A stretch of DNA of 64,000 nt. Source: Cavia porcellus (lineage: Eukaryota > Chordata > Mammalia > Rodentia > Caviidae). Made by a program: the position numbers and the translations under genes. The notes beneath the pieces are model-generated. The model made no database searches and had not been told where the DNA came from. It saw only the letters and a list, made by a program, of their open reading frames with translations. Of this stretch, positions 36,960 to 48,000 are shown piece after piece. The stretch lies in NCBI RefSeq assembly GCF_034190915.1, contig NW_026947493.1:40976501-41040500 (forward strand), written 5' to 3'. Position 1 is the first letter of the stretch. Each line of letters begins with the position of its first letter.

Positions 36960-38140
36960 ATAAAAGGATGGGACATGAGTAAAGATAGCTTCTTTAATAA
37001 ATGGAGCTGGGTAAACTGGTTATCTACAAGCAGAACAATGACTCTAAACCCATACTTGCTTCTTGTACTAAAATCAAACCAAAATAGATCAAAGACCTAG
37101 ATATAAAAACAGAAACACTTAGTCTAGTGGAAGATAAAATAGGTAAAACTTTGAAGACACAGGCGCAGGTTAGGACTTTATAAACAGAACCATTATTGCA
37201 CAAGAAATAACATCAAGAGTCAACAAATTGAATTTTGTTTAATTAAAAGGATTGCATAGCAAGGGAAGCAGTCAACAGAGAAAAAGAGACAACCAACAGA
37301 ATGGGAACTTTTTTTTGTTTCTTTCTCTTTTTTTGGCCAACTACTGAGGCAGAGGACTAATAGAATATATAATGAAGCAAAAAAAATAGACCCCCCCTAA
37401 AATGAATAAAAATGAACAATTGAAAGAAATACAACTTTCTCAAAAAAAGGACAAATTGCCAATGAATGAATGAAAGTGTTTGCGATGTTTTGTAATTAGA
37501 GAAATTAAATCAAAACAACATTGAGATTCCAAATTACTCTAAAAAGAAAGGCTAACATCAAGAATTAAAAACAACAACAAATTCTAAACAGGTGAGAGGG
37601 ATAAATTACACTTCTACAGTGTTATTGGAAATATAGACTAGTATAACCACTATTGAAATTAATATGGAGATTCCTAAAACTCAGCTATACCTCTTCTGTG
37701 TATGTTAAAGACATCACCTTACAGTGATACATGCATGCTCATATTTACAGTAGCAGACTCATAATAACTAAACCTTAGAAACATCCTGTCGTCCATAAAA
37801 AGATTAAATGGATAAAAAGTAACTAAAAATGGATAAAATGAAGTACCACTCAACCATAAAGAAAGATAGATTTGAATTATTTGTAGGAAATTAGATGTAT
37901 TTTAAGACCAAAATATTAAGTGAAATCAAACACAAATGGTTCATTATCACATGGTTTCTCTTACATGATAAATCCAAGTAAAAATAATTTGAAGAGCAAA
38001 ACAGATGATAAGAAACTTTGTAAAGACAAGAACCAGATCTATGGAGATGGGAGGGAGTATGGGGAAATGGGGAGTAAAAAAAAAAAAAAAAAAAGGATCA
38101 AAATGCAATATGTGTAAGTAATAATTCCCTATGATGACTG
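36960..38140 (+). mobile_element. L1 3' end (ORF2 C-terminus and 3' UTR), plus strand
   Basis: Broken translation resembles the ORF2 C-terminal region: GATCAAAGACCTAGATATAA, then AAAACTTTGAAGACACAGG, CATTATTGCACAAGAAATAAC, then a SQQIEF-like peptide. It then runs through L1 3' UTR phrases (CACTCAACCATAAAG, TAAGTGAAATCAAACACAAA, CATGGTTTCTCTTACATG) to a GGAGGGAGTATGGGG stretch and an A run at about 38077-38093. Many stops and frameshifts; dead. Confidence 0.75.
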
Positions 38141-38237
38141 TATTTATTTATTTATTTATTTTTGGTGCCAGGAATTGAACTCACAACCGGTGCTTGCAAG
38201 ACAGGGCTTATGCTGCTGAGCCTGATGCTTCCTGGCC
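38141..38237 (-). mobile_element. ID-type SINE, minus strand
   Basis: (TTTA)n tail complement at 38141-38162, then GGTGCCAGGAATTGAACTCA (B box complement), CTTGCAAGACAGGGC, and GCTGCTGAGCCTGATGC (A box complement). Short TGATGA flanks on both sides may be a target duplication. Confidence 0.8.
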
Positions 38238-38329
38238 TGATGAAAGTACTTATTATATATTACAAACGTACCAATAAAAAGATTTCTAAGATACACATAA
38301 CAATTTATAAGATTTGAAGCTTTAATGAC

Positions 38330-38668
38330 TGTTGTCATGGTTTATGTCAATCCCCCCCCCCAAGCCTCATGCAATCAGGGATATGACCAAATCTAGGGTT
38401 TGTGATTTGTTTGTTGTCTAGTGCTACCCCACCCAGGGGTGGAGCCAGCACACAGAGTAACTGCAGGAAGAAGGTGTGTCTCTTCCTTGCTGGTTTGCAC
38501 CTTGATGTTTGCAGCAGCAGTGAATGGCTGCCTCCCAGCCACTCCACCTGCCTTGCAGCCAGCTGAGTATGGACTGAAACCTCCAAGAACTGTAAGAAAT
38601 AAACCTTTCCTTTCCTAATTTTGATCATCAGGTATTTTGTCTCAGCAATGAGAGAGAAAAGTAAGACA
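38330..38668 (+). mobile_element. MaLR-type LTR (ERVL-MaLR), plus strand
   Basis: The 3' half carries the hallmark order CTGAAACCTCCAAGAACTG, then TAAGAAATAAACCTTTCC (AATAAA signal), CAGGTATTTTGTCTCAGC, and AGTAAGACA at the end. This order is characteristic of MST/MLT-like LTRs. The 5' boundary near TGTCATGG is approximate. Confidence 0.75.
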
Positions 38669-39260
38669 GCTCTTTAGTTTTGGTTATTTTTGATATATTA
38701 CCACACGAATGCTGTATATATAATTAAACATAGTAGTTTCTCATTACAGCACACTATTTTGAAATGTCTGATGGATGATTATTTAGAACTAGTTCTGAAT
38801 CAGAATTTAAAGAGATAAATTTATTACTTACTATGATATTCAGAGTAAATAAGTTGTGTATGTGTTTTTCCCTAATGAGTTATGTCTTCTTGAAGGAGAA
38901 GAATAACTCAATGTACTGTATCATATATAGAATAGAGGAAAGGCTCAATTAATATTTGATTAAATCAATTAATAATAAATTAATTTTGAAATTATTTCCT
39001 TTAAAGTACATAAGAATAATTTTAAAAGGTACATAATTATTTAAATATCTCAAGATCAACAGCTGTATGTTGCATTATAATTTCCAAGATAAGTTCACAT
39101 ATATATAGATGCTTCTTAATCATAACTGATATCAAAAATGCATTATTTTTATTTTGTGAATGAGCACCATGAAGCACTGAGAAGTGAAGTGACTTGTTGA
39201 TAATAACAAACTAGTTATGTCACAAGTAGAAACCATTTCTTTTTACTTAATTCTTCATGA
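38669..39260. other. AT-rich intergenic DNA with a possible MIR/L2 remnant
   Basis: No gene was seen. GTGAATGAGCACCATGAAGC, then ACTGAGAAGTGAAGTGACTTG (about 39155-39200), resembles the MIR/L2 phrase (GATGAGGAAACTGAG..GTTAAGTGACTTG). Confidence 0.4.
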
Positions 39261-39350
39261 TTTTTTTTTTTATCGGTACCAGGGATCGAACTCATGACCG
39301 CCTGCTTGCAAGGCAGGTGCTTATGCCTGTTGAGCTAAATCCCCAGCCCC
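39261..39350 (-). mobile_element. ID-type SINE, minus strand
   Basis: A T run, then ATCGGTACCAGGGATCGAAC (3' end and B box complement), CCTGCTTGCAAGGCAGG, and TGAGCTAAATCCCCAGCCCC (complement of the head). CATGATT occurs at both edges as a possible target duplication. It belongs to the same young subfamily as the copies at 3791 and 62955. Confidence 0.9.
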
Positions 39351-39889
39351 ATGATTCTTTTCTTAATCACAAACACTTTAGTTACGGATTCAACTTTGTC
39401 ATAGGTTCTCATTTCATACTGGTTCTACTGACTGTGTCTTTCATGCAATCTTAACCATTTCATACTTATTTTCTATTCTAAGTTCATATAAATATATATA
39501 TGAATAGAAATTGGAATTCGGTTTTTTTCTTGTTATTTCTGCTGTAACATACAGAAAGAGTACTATGCAGTTGAATTTAAAAAATATTAGAGTTTCTGCT
39601 TCAGGTAATAAGGTGGAATAGATATCCTGGAACAAAGGGAATGACTTATGCTTATGATGGGCAGGAGATAAGCCTAAGGCCCAAGCTGGGAACAAGAGTG
39701 TATGTGCACAGGATTGTATGAAATCCAAAACCCTGGTATACAGCCAAGAACTTGCAGAGCCAACGTAATTATTAGGTGGACTTGAAAGAAACTGTTCCAC
39801 AGAGCTAGACTAGAGATTTATAGTACTTGCCTGCCTGAGCCTTGTCTCTGAGTGAAGCAAACAAGTGTGTCTTCTGCCCACTTCTAGTC
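39351..39889. other. Intergenic DNA, no gene seen
   Basis: Only short frames occur. Nothing was recognised. Confidence 0.4.
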
Positions 39890-40319
39890 CTAATGTGCAT
39901 TCTACCCGTGTTATGCCTTATATCTAGACATTCCCCAAGCTCATGCACTCTTAGGTGGAGCTCTTGGGAGATGACTGAATCGTGTGTGTGTGACACTGGA
40001 TGGTGGGTGTGTAATACTGGCTTAGTCTACTGAGGGGTTTAGAGTTGGGGGTAATGCCGGGAGGCGAAGCCTAGTGGGAACAAGTGACCGTGGGTCTGAA
40101 CTGAAAGGGTATGTGAACACATCCTTTCTCCTCTCCTAATGACCTTTGCTTCCTGCATGCTTTGCCATGAGCTCTTTCTCTCTGCCATGTTCCTCTGCTG
40201 TGCCACTTTGCCAGCTAACAATGGACGGAAACTCTATGAACTTTGTGCTAAAATAAACTATTTCTTGAACTTGTGGGTGTCAGACTTTTTGTCCCAGCAA
40301 TGAGAAAGTAACTAAGACA
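39890..40319 (+). mobile_element. MaLR-type LTR, plus strand
   Basis: Order of hallmarks: ATTCCCCAAGCTCATGC, GGTGGAGCTCTTGGGAGATG, CTGAATCGTG, a CT-rich stretch with CTCTGCCATG, AAAATAAACTATTTCTTG (AATAAA signal), then CAGACTTTTTGTCCCAGC and the terminal ACTAAGACA. It matches the general MST/MLT plan. It is about 1.2 kb from a second MaLR LTR in the same orientation, but their sequences differ, so they are separate insertions or very old. Confidence 0.75.
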
Positions 40320-40342
40320 ACATGATTTAAGAATAAGTTTCA

Positions 40343-40402
40343 TGGGCCTTGCAAGCAGGCAGTCGTGAGTTTGATCCCCAGTACCGATAAAAAGGAAAAA
40401 GA

Positions 40403-40433
<31 letters not shown>
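40343..40433 (+). mobile_element. Headless ID-type SINE with perfect target duplication
   Basis: The element reads TGGGCCTTGCAAGCAGGCAG, then the B box GAGTTTGATCCCCAGTACCG and ATAAAAAGGAAAAAGACAAA with a long A run. The A-box half is absent. AAGAATAAGTTTCA is duplicated exactly at 40329-40342 and 40434-40447, so the short form was either inserted 5'-truncated or lost about 37 bp internally (GGGC joined to CTTGCAAG). Confidence 0.9.
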
Positions 40434-40437
<4 letters not shown>

Positions 40438-40447
40438 ATAAGTTTCA

Positions 40448-42105
40448 CAATACCTATATAATGAGTCTTCCTTTCTTATACTCACCTTAAAAAATTCATG
40501 GTATAATTTTGATAAGATGAGTAGTTAGACAAAAGCAAACACAATCCTCTCTGGAGAAATGAACTTTAAAACTAGGTTTTAAAAACTTCTGGAGATAAAA
40601 TTCTAAGGAACATGGGCTCCAATATCAAACCATTTCAAGAAAACTTAAAGAAAAAAATAGCAACAACAACTATAAAACAAATCAGATTCACAAAACACCA
40701 ATGAATTGGAAATATTAGCTACAGAATACACAGTATGCCTTATTATTGAGGGTCTGATGAAGAAACAAGATATAAAAATGGCAGAAATTTTAACAAAAAG
40801 ATAATTACCAGACTTAAAATGGTAATCATTGAACTAGTAAGCTCAAGTAAATGGAAAACTAGAGGACTGCTCAGTTGCAGGCTGGCATCCTGACTCAAAA
40901 TCATCAGTGCAGATCCCACAGAAGAGAGAGTTGGATGGATTTGAGAACAGAATGTAACAAATTTAGAAAATTTCAGAGTAAAGACTGCCATGGACCAAAT
41001 GTGTGTGTGAGGTAAGGGCAATTAGAGATAAGGTTTATAGCAGTCCAAGGTGAAAGGTGGCTAGGCATCATAGAAAGGGGGCTGGTAGAAGTTTCAAAGT
41101 TCTGCACCAGCCTCTCCCCAAAAGTAACTGCTCCACTTAGAGACCACCCTTGGGTGGAACAGAGCATTGAAACATAGTAAGTGTATGTTATTGAATACTA
41201 TCTTGCATTTAGGAGCAAAAGAGTAAACATATATGAAACAATGTGGCTGAATTTTTAGAAACCTAGAGTTTAATAAGAAAACTAAGAAATGTATGATTTA
41301 TGGGTAATAGATTTATGTAAATTAAAAATACGCATGCAAAATAATCATATATGTTATTAAAACATACAGATGAAACATACACTCAACTGGGAGTTAGGGA
41401 TAAAACAGAAAAAGTAAATAAAGTCAGAAGGGGATTGTTCAGATCAATTATAATTGCGTACTATGAATTAGAGCATTTAAAAGTATGGTTATATGAGACT
41501 AAAATAAAAAGGAAGAAAAATATTCAATGGAAGTGTTAAAGAGAAGATTAGATATACTCTATGAAAGAAACTAGAAGACAAATCTAAAAAATAATTACTT
41601 TGGATGCAAGTTAGACAAAAACTATGGGGACAAAATGCCACACAAAATGGAGAATACATTGAGAAGGTATAATGTAGAGTCTGAGTGAGGTGATATTCAA
41701 AGAAATAGGTAAGGGTATTCCACAGTTGGGAGATGTTTTCTCAAATTTAAGAAGCAGCTCATGACATAAGAGCATAATCAACCGAAAATAAGAACACCAA
41801 AGACAAATGCACATATTAAAATAAACGCAGACTACAGTACTAAAAAATTAAGCTGGCTGACAGCTAACCACTTGGTAATAACAATTGAAACATTAGGAGC
41901 ATGAAATATCTCAAAGAGCCAGAAGGACATGTCTATGAATCTAGATTTGTGCACTAGAAAAATCAACTTTTAAGTATGAAGGCGCAAGCCAGCAGCGGGC
42001 ACACAGGAAGAAAACAAGTCAGGGTCTCTCATGGCAGATGTTTCGTGGTCAGCCTGAGTTGACAGCAACTAAGGCACATAAAGTAACTAAATGCTTTGTA
42101 TTGTT
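40448..42105. other. A-rich interspersed-repeat-like DNA, unassigned
   Basis: A-rich plus strand with AACAACAAC and AAAGAAAAAAAT runs resembles decayed retroelement sequence, possibly L1 5' or ORF1 region. No frame is convincing. Confidence 0.35.
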
Positions 42106-42655
42106 GGGTTGATTATGCTGACCTGGGACCAGAGGTCTGAGCATCTCTTGAGAGGATGCCAGTATGCAATATAGCAAATATGTGGGATTTCCTTCTATCT
42201 CCTCTTTGAAGGTGAATATTGTTTTCACTGTTTTACTTTGTTTTGATTAATTGTTTTTCTCTATTTAATATTCTGTTTTGATAGGTTTGTAGTGTTCTAT
42301 TTTTGGTTTGATTTTGCTGTGTCTAATGGAATGGACAACTATTGTGAAGACAAGGACATATACTATGGTACTTATTACTGTTATTCTGGTATCCTGCTTT
42401 GAAGTTTTGTACCAATTTCATTGCATTGTCTCGATTGGTTTTGTTCTGTCTTGTTTTATTGTATTTTACTACCTTAAAAAAAAAAAACCAGAATGAGGAC
42501 CAAATTGGGACTGGGAGAAGAAAGGGAAAGACAATGAGAAAATGAATTAAAATGTGTTATGCACATGTACAAACTACCTGCAAGGAATACAAACATTATG
42601 TATTCTAAACATGTCCTAAATAAAGAAAATAACCTGAAAAAAGAATACAAATATA
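42106..42655 (+). mobile_element. Probable retroelement 3' end (L1-like)
   Basis: A T-rich segment is followed by an A run (42477-42487), then GAATGAGGACCAAATTGGGA, GGGAGAAGAAAGGGAAAG, and AAATAAAGAAAATAACCTG with A-rich ending. The purine-rich then A-rich order fits an L1 3' UTR, but the family is not established. Confidence 0.35.
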
Positions 42656-42659
42656 AAAA

Positions 42660-43330
42660 AAAGAATGAAGATACTTGATGCTGATGTTTACCCACATGAC
42701 CTGAAATGAATTTGATGAAGGACATCTGTACTCTCATGTTCATGGCAGTACTATTTACAAGTCATATTATGGAATTTACCTAAATGCCCATTTATGGATG
42801 AATGTATAAAGACAATGAGTTATATATAATGGAATATTCCTCAGCCTTTAAAAAGAAGTTAATTCTGTCATTTGCAAAGTGATGAAATTAGAGAATATTA
42901 GGCTAAATTAAATAAGACTAGACACAGAAAAAAATTCCAAATGATCTCATTCATTCAAAACAATCAAACATATATAGAGAGAAAGTAGGATGCAACCTAC
43001 AGAGGCTAAAATGCAAAAGGTTGAGGAGATAATAGTCAAAAGATGTACAATCTCAGTTAAAAGGAGGAACTTTATTTTTTAAAAAGTTGAATTCTGTGGC
43101 ACAACATGGTAACTGTTAACAGTAGTACAATATTGTATATTGCAAAATTGCTAATAGTATACATTTTGCCTGTTCTTATGACAAAAAATGCTAAGTATTT
43201 GATGTGATGGATAGGTTATCTGGCTTAATTCAACTACTACACATTGTATTCATAACCTTAACATAATTTTGTAACCCATAAACCTATGTGATTATAAATT
43301 TTGAAAAGTAAAAATAACGAGAATGAAAGT
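42660..43330 (+). mobile_element. Ancient L1 3' UTR, plus strand
   Basis: Typical phrases: TTCATGGCAGTACTATTTAC, CTAAATGCCCATTTATGGATG, ATAATGGAATATTCCTCAGCC, GACACAGAAAAAAATTCC, GATCTCATTCATTC, then ACAGTAGTACAATATTGTAT and GATGGATAGGTTATCTGG. These are the ordered landmarks of old L1 3' ends. No open frame. Confidence 0.75.
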
Positions 43331-44712
43331 GAAGCAATTTTAATAATCAAAACCAGAATTCTTATAAGCAGATCTTCAATAATGGAGCATTGAAAGCAAA
43401 TACTTCAGCAAGGAAAATTGTACTTAACTACAGTAAGTAAGAATAAGTACTTTAATACCCTTTCAAAAATCAATGTTTTATTAGTGAATGTGATTAACGT
43501 AGAATGGTGAGGCACATGTACCTAATCTATCGTGACCATTTTAATCCCTTTATTCCTCCTTTATTTCTGTTTTTTCTCTCTCAGATTCTCTTTCCGCTTT
43601 CTAAAGGTCTACATTCTAGTTCCTTGTCATCTCTAATTTAAAATCCATTTATTAAAAAAACTAGCAAATCAACTAGGCTTAATTACCCGCCTTGTCTATT
43701 TGTGTATTGTAACAACATTTATGCTAAATGTCAATCTTTGTCAATTTTAATCTAAGAAATTTCATTATACAGTGTATAACTAAAAAATAATATATCAATA
43801 AATCCAAGAACAAAAAGTGAGATTTCAAGAGGAACTATCACTATTTAGTTTCTTAATTTATATAACAAAAGAATTTAGCAAAGGATTCATTACAAGACTG
43901 GCATGACACATATTTGTACTAAAGGAAAATACTATAATCAATGGTTTCAACATTTGTTCCTATAATTAACCTAATACTAATGTCAAGGGCAATTACTGAG
44001 TATATAATAGGTTTTCTGTTTTCTTATACATTAATCTTATCAGTACCTGACTTGAACATGAGAGGTGTTATATAACATAAAATTTTATTCTATTGAGCAA
44101 TAGTATACAAAGAAATACAGAGCATGTATGGATGATTAAATACTGAAGTTAAGCTGAAGTGTTTAATCTACTGCAAAACTCATTTAATGCAAACATACCC
44201 TGGCAATTTCAGATATTATTGATATTATACTTTAAGGGAACATTTTCATCCAGTGTACTTCATGAAAATTTAATTTCCTCCTCTGAGGATTTGGACTTTG
44301 TTAGACTCTGTCCATTTTCAGCACAATTTTCCAAAAGTACATAAAAAATGTACTTTGTATATATGAGAGAAAAATTTGAGTGACTTTTAAAAATCCCACA
44401 GTACCAAATTTATTTCTGTGAAGATAATTTACTATAACAGTTCAAAATGACAAGTAGATCTTCCCCAAAGTTTTTTTAATTTATTGTCACAAAGTTGATT
44501 TGATATCTATTTTTATGCCACTATCCTGTTTTATTTTATGATAGGCTTTGTACAAATTGAACCTGATCTTAGATAAAATATTAACTGGGAACTCTTTTAA
44601 ACAAAAGAACATAGCAATTATGGTTGCAGAAATTTAAAACTAATAAAGGAGTTTAAAACATTTAGATTCATTTTGAATTCATTTGACTGATTCATTTTCT
44701 TCCCATTTGACT
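43331..44712 (-). other. CYP7B1: CYP7B1 3' UTR and downstream flank (extent unknown)
   Basis: Sequence 3' of the CYP7B1 stop on the minus strand. Complements of AATAAA (TTTATT) occur at about 44475-44480, 44409-44414 and further down, so the mRNA end cannot be fixed. AT-rich, no competing gene. Confidence 0.4.
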
Positions 44713-45000
44713 CTAAGATTTTACTTTATACCTAAATAAAATATCAGAGTTTGGATACTGAATACCAAAAAACAATCGTGTGTAGTTTAGTTTTATGGAC
44801 TTATTTTCAACTAGTTCTAAGTCAAAGTAAGTTAATAATACAAGCAACAATAGCTTAATTTCCATAACTGCCAAGAATCGGCCCGGACATTTGTTGGCTC
44901 CAAATCCAAAAGGTACTAAGTAAAATTTCAGCCTTTTTCCTCTTTTGTAAAAAGTGGTTTTCTTCTTACCATCTTCCATAAAACGATCAAATCTAAACTC
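44713..45000 (-). CDS. CYP7B1: CYP7B1 exon 6 (last coding exon)
   Basis: Encodes residues 412-506 and a TAG stop. It begins EFRFDRF (the P450 PERF-like motif, R417 kept), contains the heme-binding loop [12 protein letters not shown] with Cys449, and ends FRYKVKS. The acceptor on the minus strand is CTCTTTACAG at 45001-45010, phase 0. An MaLR LTR begins about 230 bp upstream in the intron. Confidence 0.98.
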   Translation of the reverse strand, partial: EFRFDRFMEDGKKKTTFYKRGKRLKFYLVPFGFGANKCPGRFLAVMEIKLLLLVLLTYFDLELVENKSIKLNYTRLFFGIQYPNSDILFRYKVKS

Positions 45001-48000
45001 CTGTAAAGAGCAGCAGGACAGCGTTAGTATTAAAATTTCACATGTTGTTCTCCATGTCTGTCTTAAAAGTTCTTGTTAATCTAATGCTGGAAAATAAAAC
45101 TTGATTATTTACAAATCATATATAAACTTTCAAAAAACTCAAATGCTGTTAGGTAATTATTTCCCCCTATCCAATTGAAACTCCCTGCCTCTACTAGTCC
45201 TCTTCCCTCTTCATGTTTCCTTCTAAGGTTTTGGTTAGCTTTCTGACCAAAGAGTACCTGAGACCAAGTAATTTACGAACCAAACAGATTTGGTTTGGCT
45301 TATGTTTCTGTAGGCCCAGAAATATGAAGACAATGAGGTTCTGTGCTGCTTTACCTCATGATGGAAATGGAAGGGCAGGTAGGTGTATTTGAAGATGCAA
45401 AATCTGAAGAGTGACCTTACTGGATAATAAACCATTTTCCTAGTAGTTAATATAGTCCCGAGAAAGCGAGACCTCACAGAAAGAAACAAACAACAACAAC
45501 AACAACAAAAAACAAACAAAAACAAAAAACAAAAAAGGTGGGGGGGACCTAATCTCTCTTCATGATTGAATTACCTCATTAGGCCCTGCCTCCTAACATG
45601 GTTAAAATGGCAATCAAATGTCAGTATGAGTTTTGGAGGGAACAAACCATATTCATACCAAGCACCTACACTGAGCTCCCCTTGCCCTTTTTTTAAACCA
45701 CAAATTTTAAATTTGCTTTTGCTCCTCTCACGTTTGCAGAACATCAGTGTCATGAGGGAGAGACCTGTACCAACAGCAGCTAGCACTGCTTTCCCAATAT
45801 GGAGACTGTATCTCTACTCTTGTTCCCTAAGGTGGATCTTACCATTCCTTCATATTGGGTAGGGGGTTGCAGGAGTGCTGTCCCTGTTACTATGGGATAA
45901 TAACTCCTAGAATCAATACAAGCTGCCTACTGGATCAATGATTTGCTTTCTCTTAATCCCTTCACAATCACTTACTGATTGATGAAGACTTTAAGATTGT
46001 GTGTATGCTTAGATTAAATACATATAAAACAATAAGATTCAAATAAGAATTTATACTACAAAATAAAATTTGCTTCTCTTTTGATAGTGAAAGATTTTCT
46101 TTATGAAATTTCTATTAGCATGAACTCTCTTTGAGTTAAATCTAGGGTAGCAAGTGTTTCTTGTACATTTTCATAAATAAATTCTATTACGTGCTGTAGA
46201 AAATTTTGAGACTGGTTATCTAAAGCATTTGGCTTTTCATCTTAATTTTCCCACATAGGTAAGGTCATGGCTCAACTCTCACTTGAGTTTGCAGAGGAGA
46301 CGGAGTGACCTTAATTCAGCCCATGGTGAATTAAATCATTGATTAAATTAATGCTCATGGCTCACATGAAAATGGTCAAGTATTTCCTGGAGTTGGTACT
46401 CATTAGCATTAGATCTGCACAGCACACAACTCTGATATAAACCACATGAAGTTAAATGCAAATAAGTAGGTCAGATTCAATGCATTTCAGGTGTGGTAAA
46501 AATTCTAACACATGAATTGATTATAAATCTATCAAAAATGATCTAATTTTGTCACTCAATGCCAGTATGGCTAATGTTAGTGAATCATTTCCTTTAATAG
46601 CATTGGTTTTATCCTCATTTACATAAATTACTTATTTTGATAAATATTTGAGTTTAGAAAAGCTGCAATTTGCAAGTTGATCCAGTGATAATGGCAAAAT
46701 TAATCTGGATTCTGTTGATAATATAGGTAAACCTGGGGAAGCTCTCAAAAATTTTAAAAAACTACTACCTAGTCAATAAGTTACCTAGACTTTATGAATA
46801 GCAAATATATTTCTAAAAAGAGAAGAGTCAAGACATATTTTTTTCTTTTCCTCTAACTCTCATTGTTGTAAATTTCGCATGCCAATATATTTTCCCATAT
46901 TGGCAAGAACTGACTGAATGCTTAATGTTACAATAAGTTTAGCAATCAGTATTTGGAAAAAAGATAATCCATAACACGGAAGATTCATGTTGGTAATTTA
47001 CATGCCAAATTAGATATTAAAACATCTGCTGTTTATCCCATATTGTTTTAAACTTTATTGTTACAAAATTTTAAAAATTCAAAACTTTACCCATCTGTTT
47101 CTTTAGGTTATTAAAAAAATCAGAATTACTCGAGAAAGTAGGTCTAAATCTGTGCAAAAACTGAGGGGTATTTCTGAAGTATACAATGTTCTCACTTAAC
47201 GTCTTCCTTTCACACAATTCTTACTATTCCTAACGTATCCTATATTTATAGTAAATTTACTTTATTTGACCTATTACAGATATATTTTAATGTACATGAT
47301 CTGTGCTGATTTAAAATTTTGACTTACGTGTATTTTCACTGTCAGTGCATTCACCCATCCTAGCATCCTTTTATATATTCTTCTTATAGGAAAAGTGTCT
47401 TGTCGGGGCTCCTGAAACACTAGGGAATTCACCTTAACAAAAGTACACACATCTCAGGCTGGACAGAGGCAAATTCTTAGGAATGAGGTATCAATCAGGG
47501 AAAATATCAACCGTGATGTGACTAAGGTGATTATGGAGAATTTTGGATTTTCTGGGTGGACAAATAAGGAGGGACATTTCAGGGATGGATAAATAAGGAC
47601 AGATATTTCAAGAATAGAAAGATCTATGTGGATACAAAAGCTCTAAGGGGTAAAGGATGACCATGTCCTGTCTTGGAATGCAATACTCCAGGGTCTTGGA
47701 GCTCAAATATTCTAAAACCATGCCCCTCCATATTAGGAAGAAACATATCCTGCTAAGGTTCTTTATTCTTTATGTTCTCCAAGAACAACTATCCCTGTAT
47801 GCAGAGTTAATCTCATTCATATCTTTGGTCCAGTAGTTATTGGGTTTTTTTTTTTCCTGGATTCAAGGCCTGGTTTTCATGCAAGTCTGTACAACACACA
47901 AGGCTAATAGAGGTGAATATGAGTCTTTGTTGAGCTCCTAGTACACTGGTCTAAGCTACTGATACAATTTCTCAGAATTTTCTTTTCCTTTTTTCTATAA

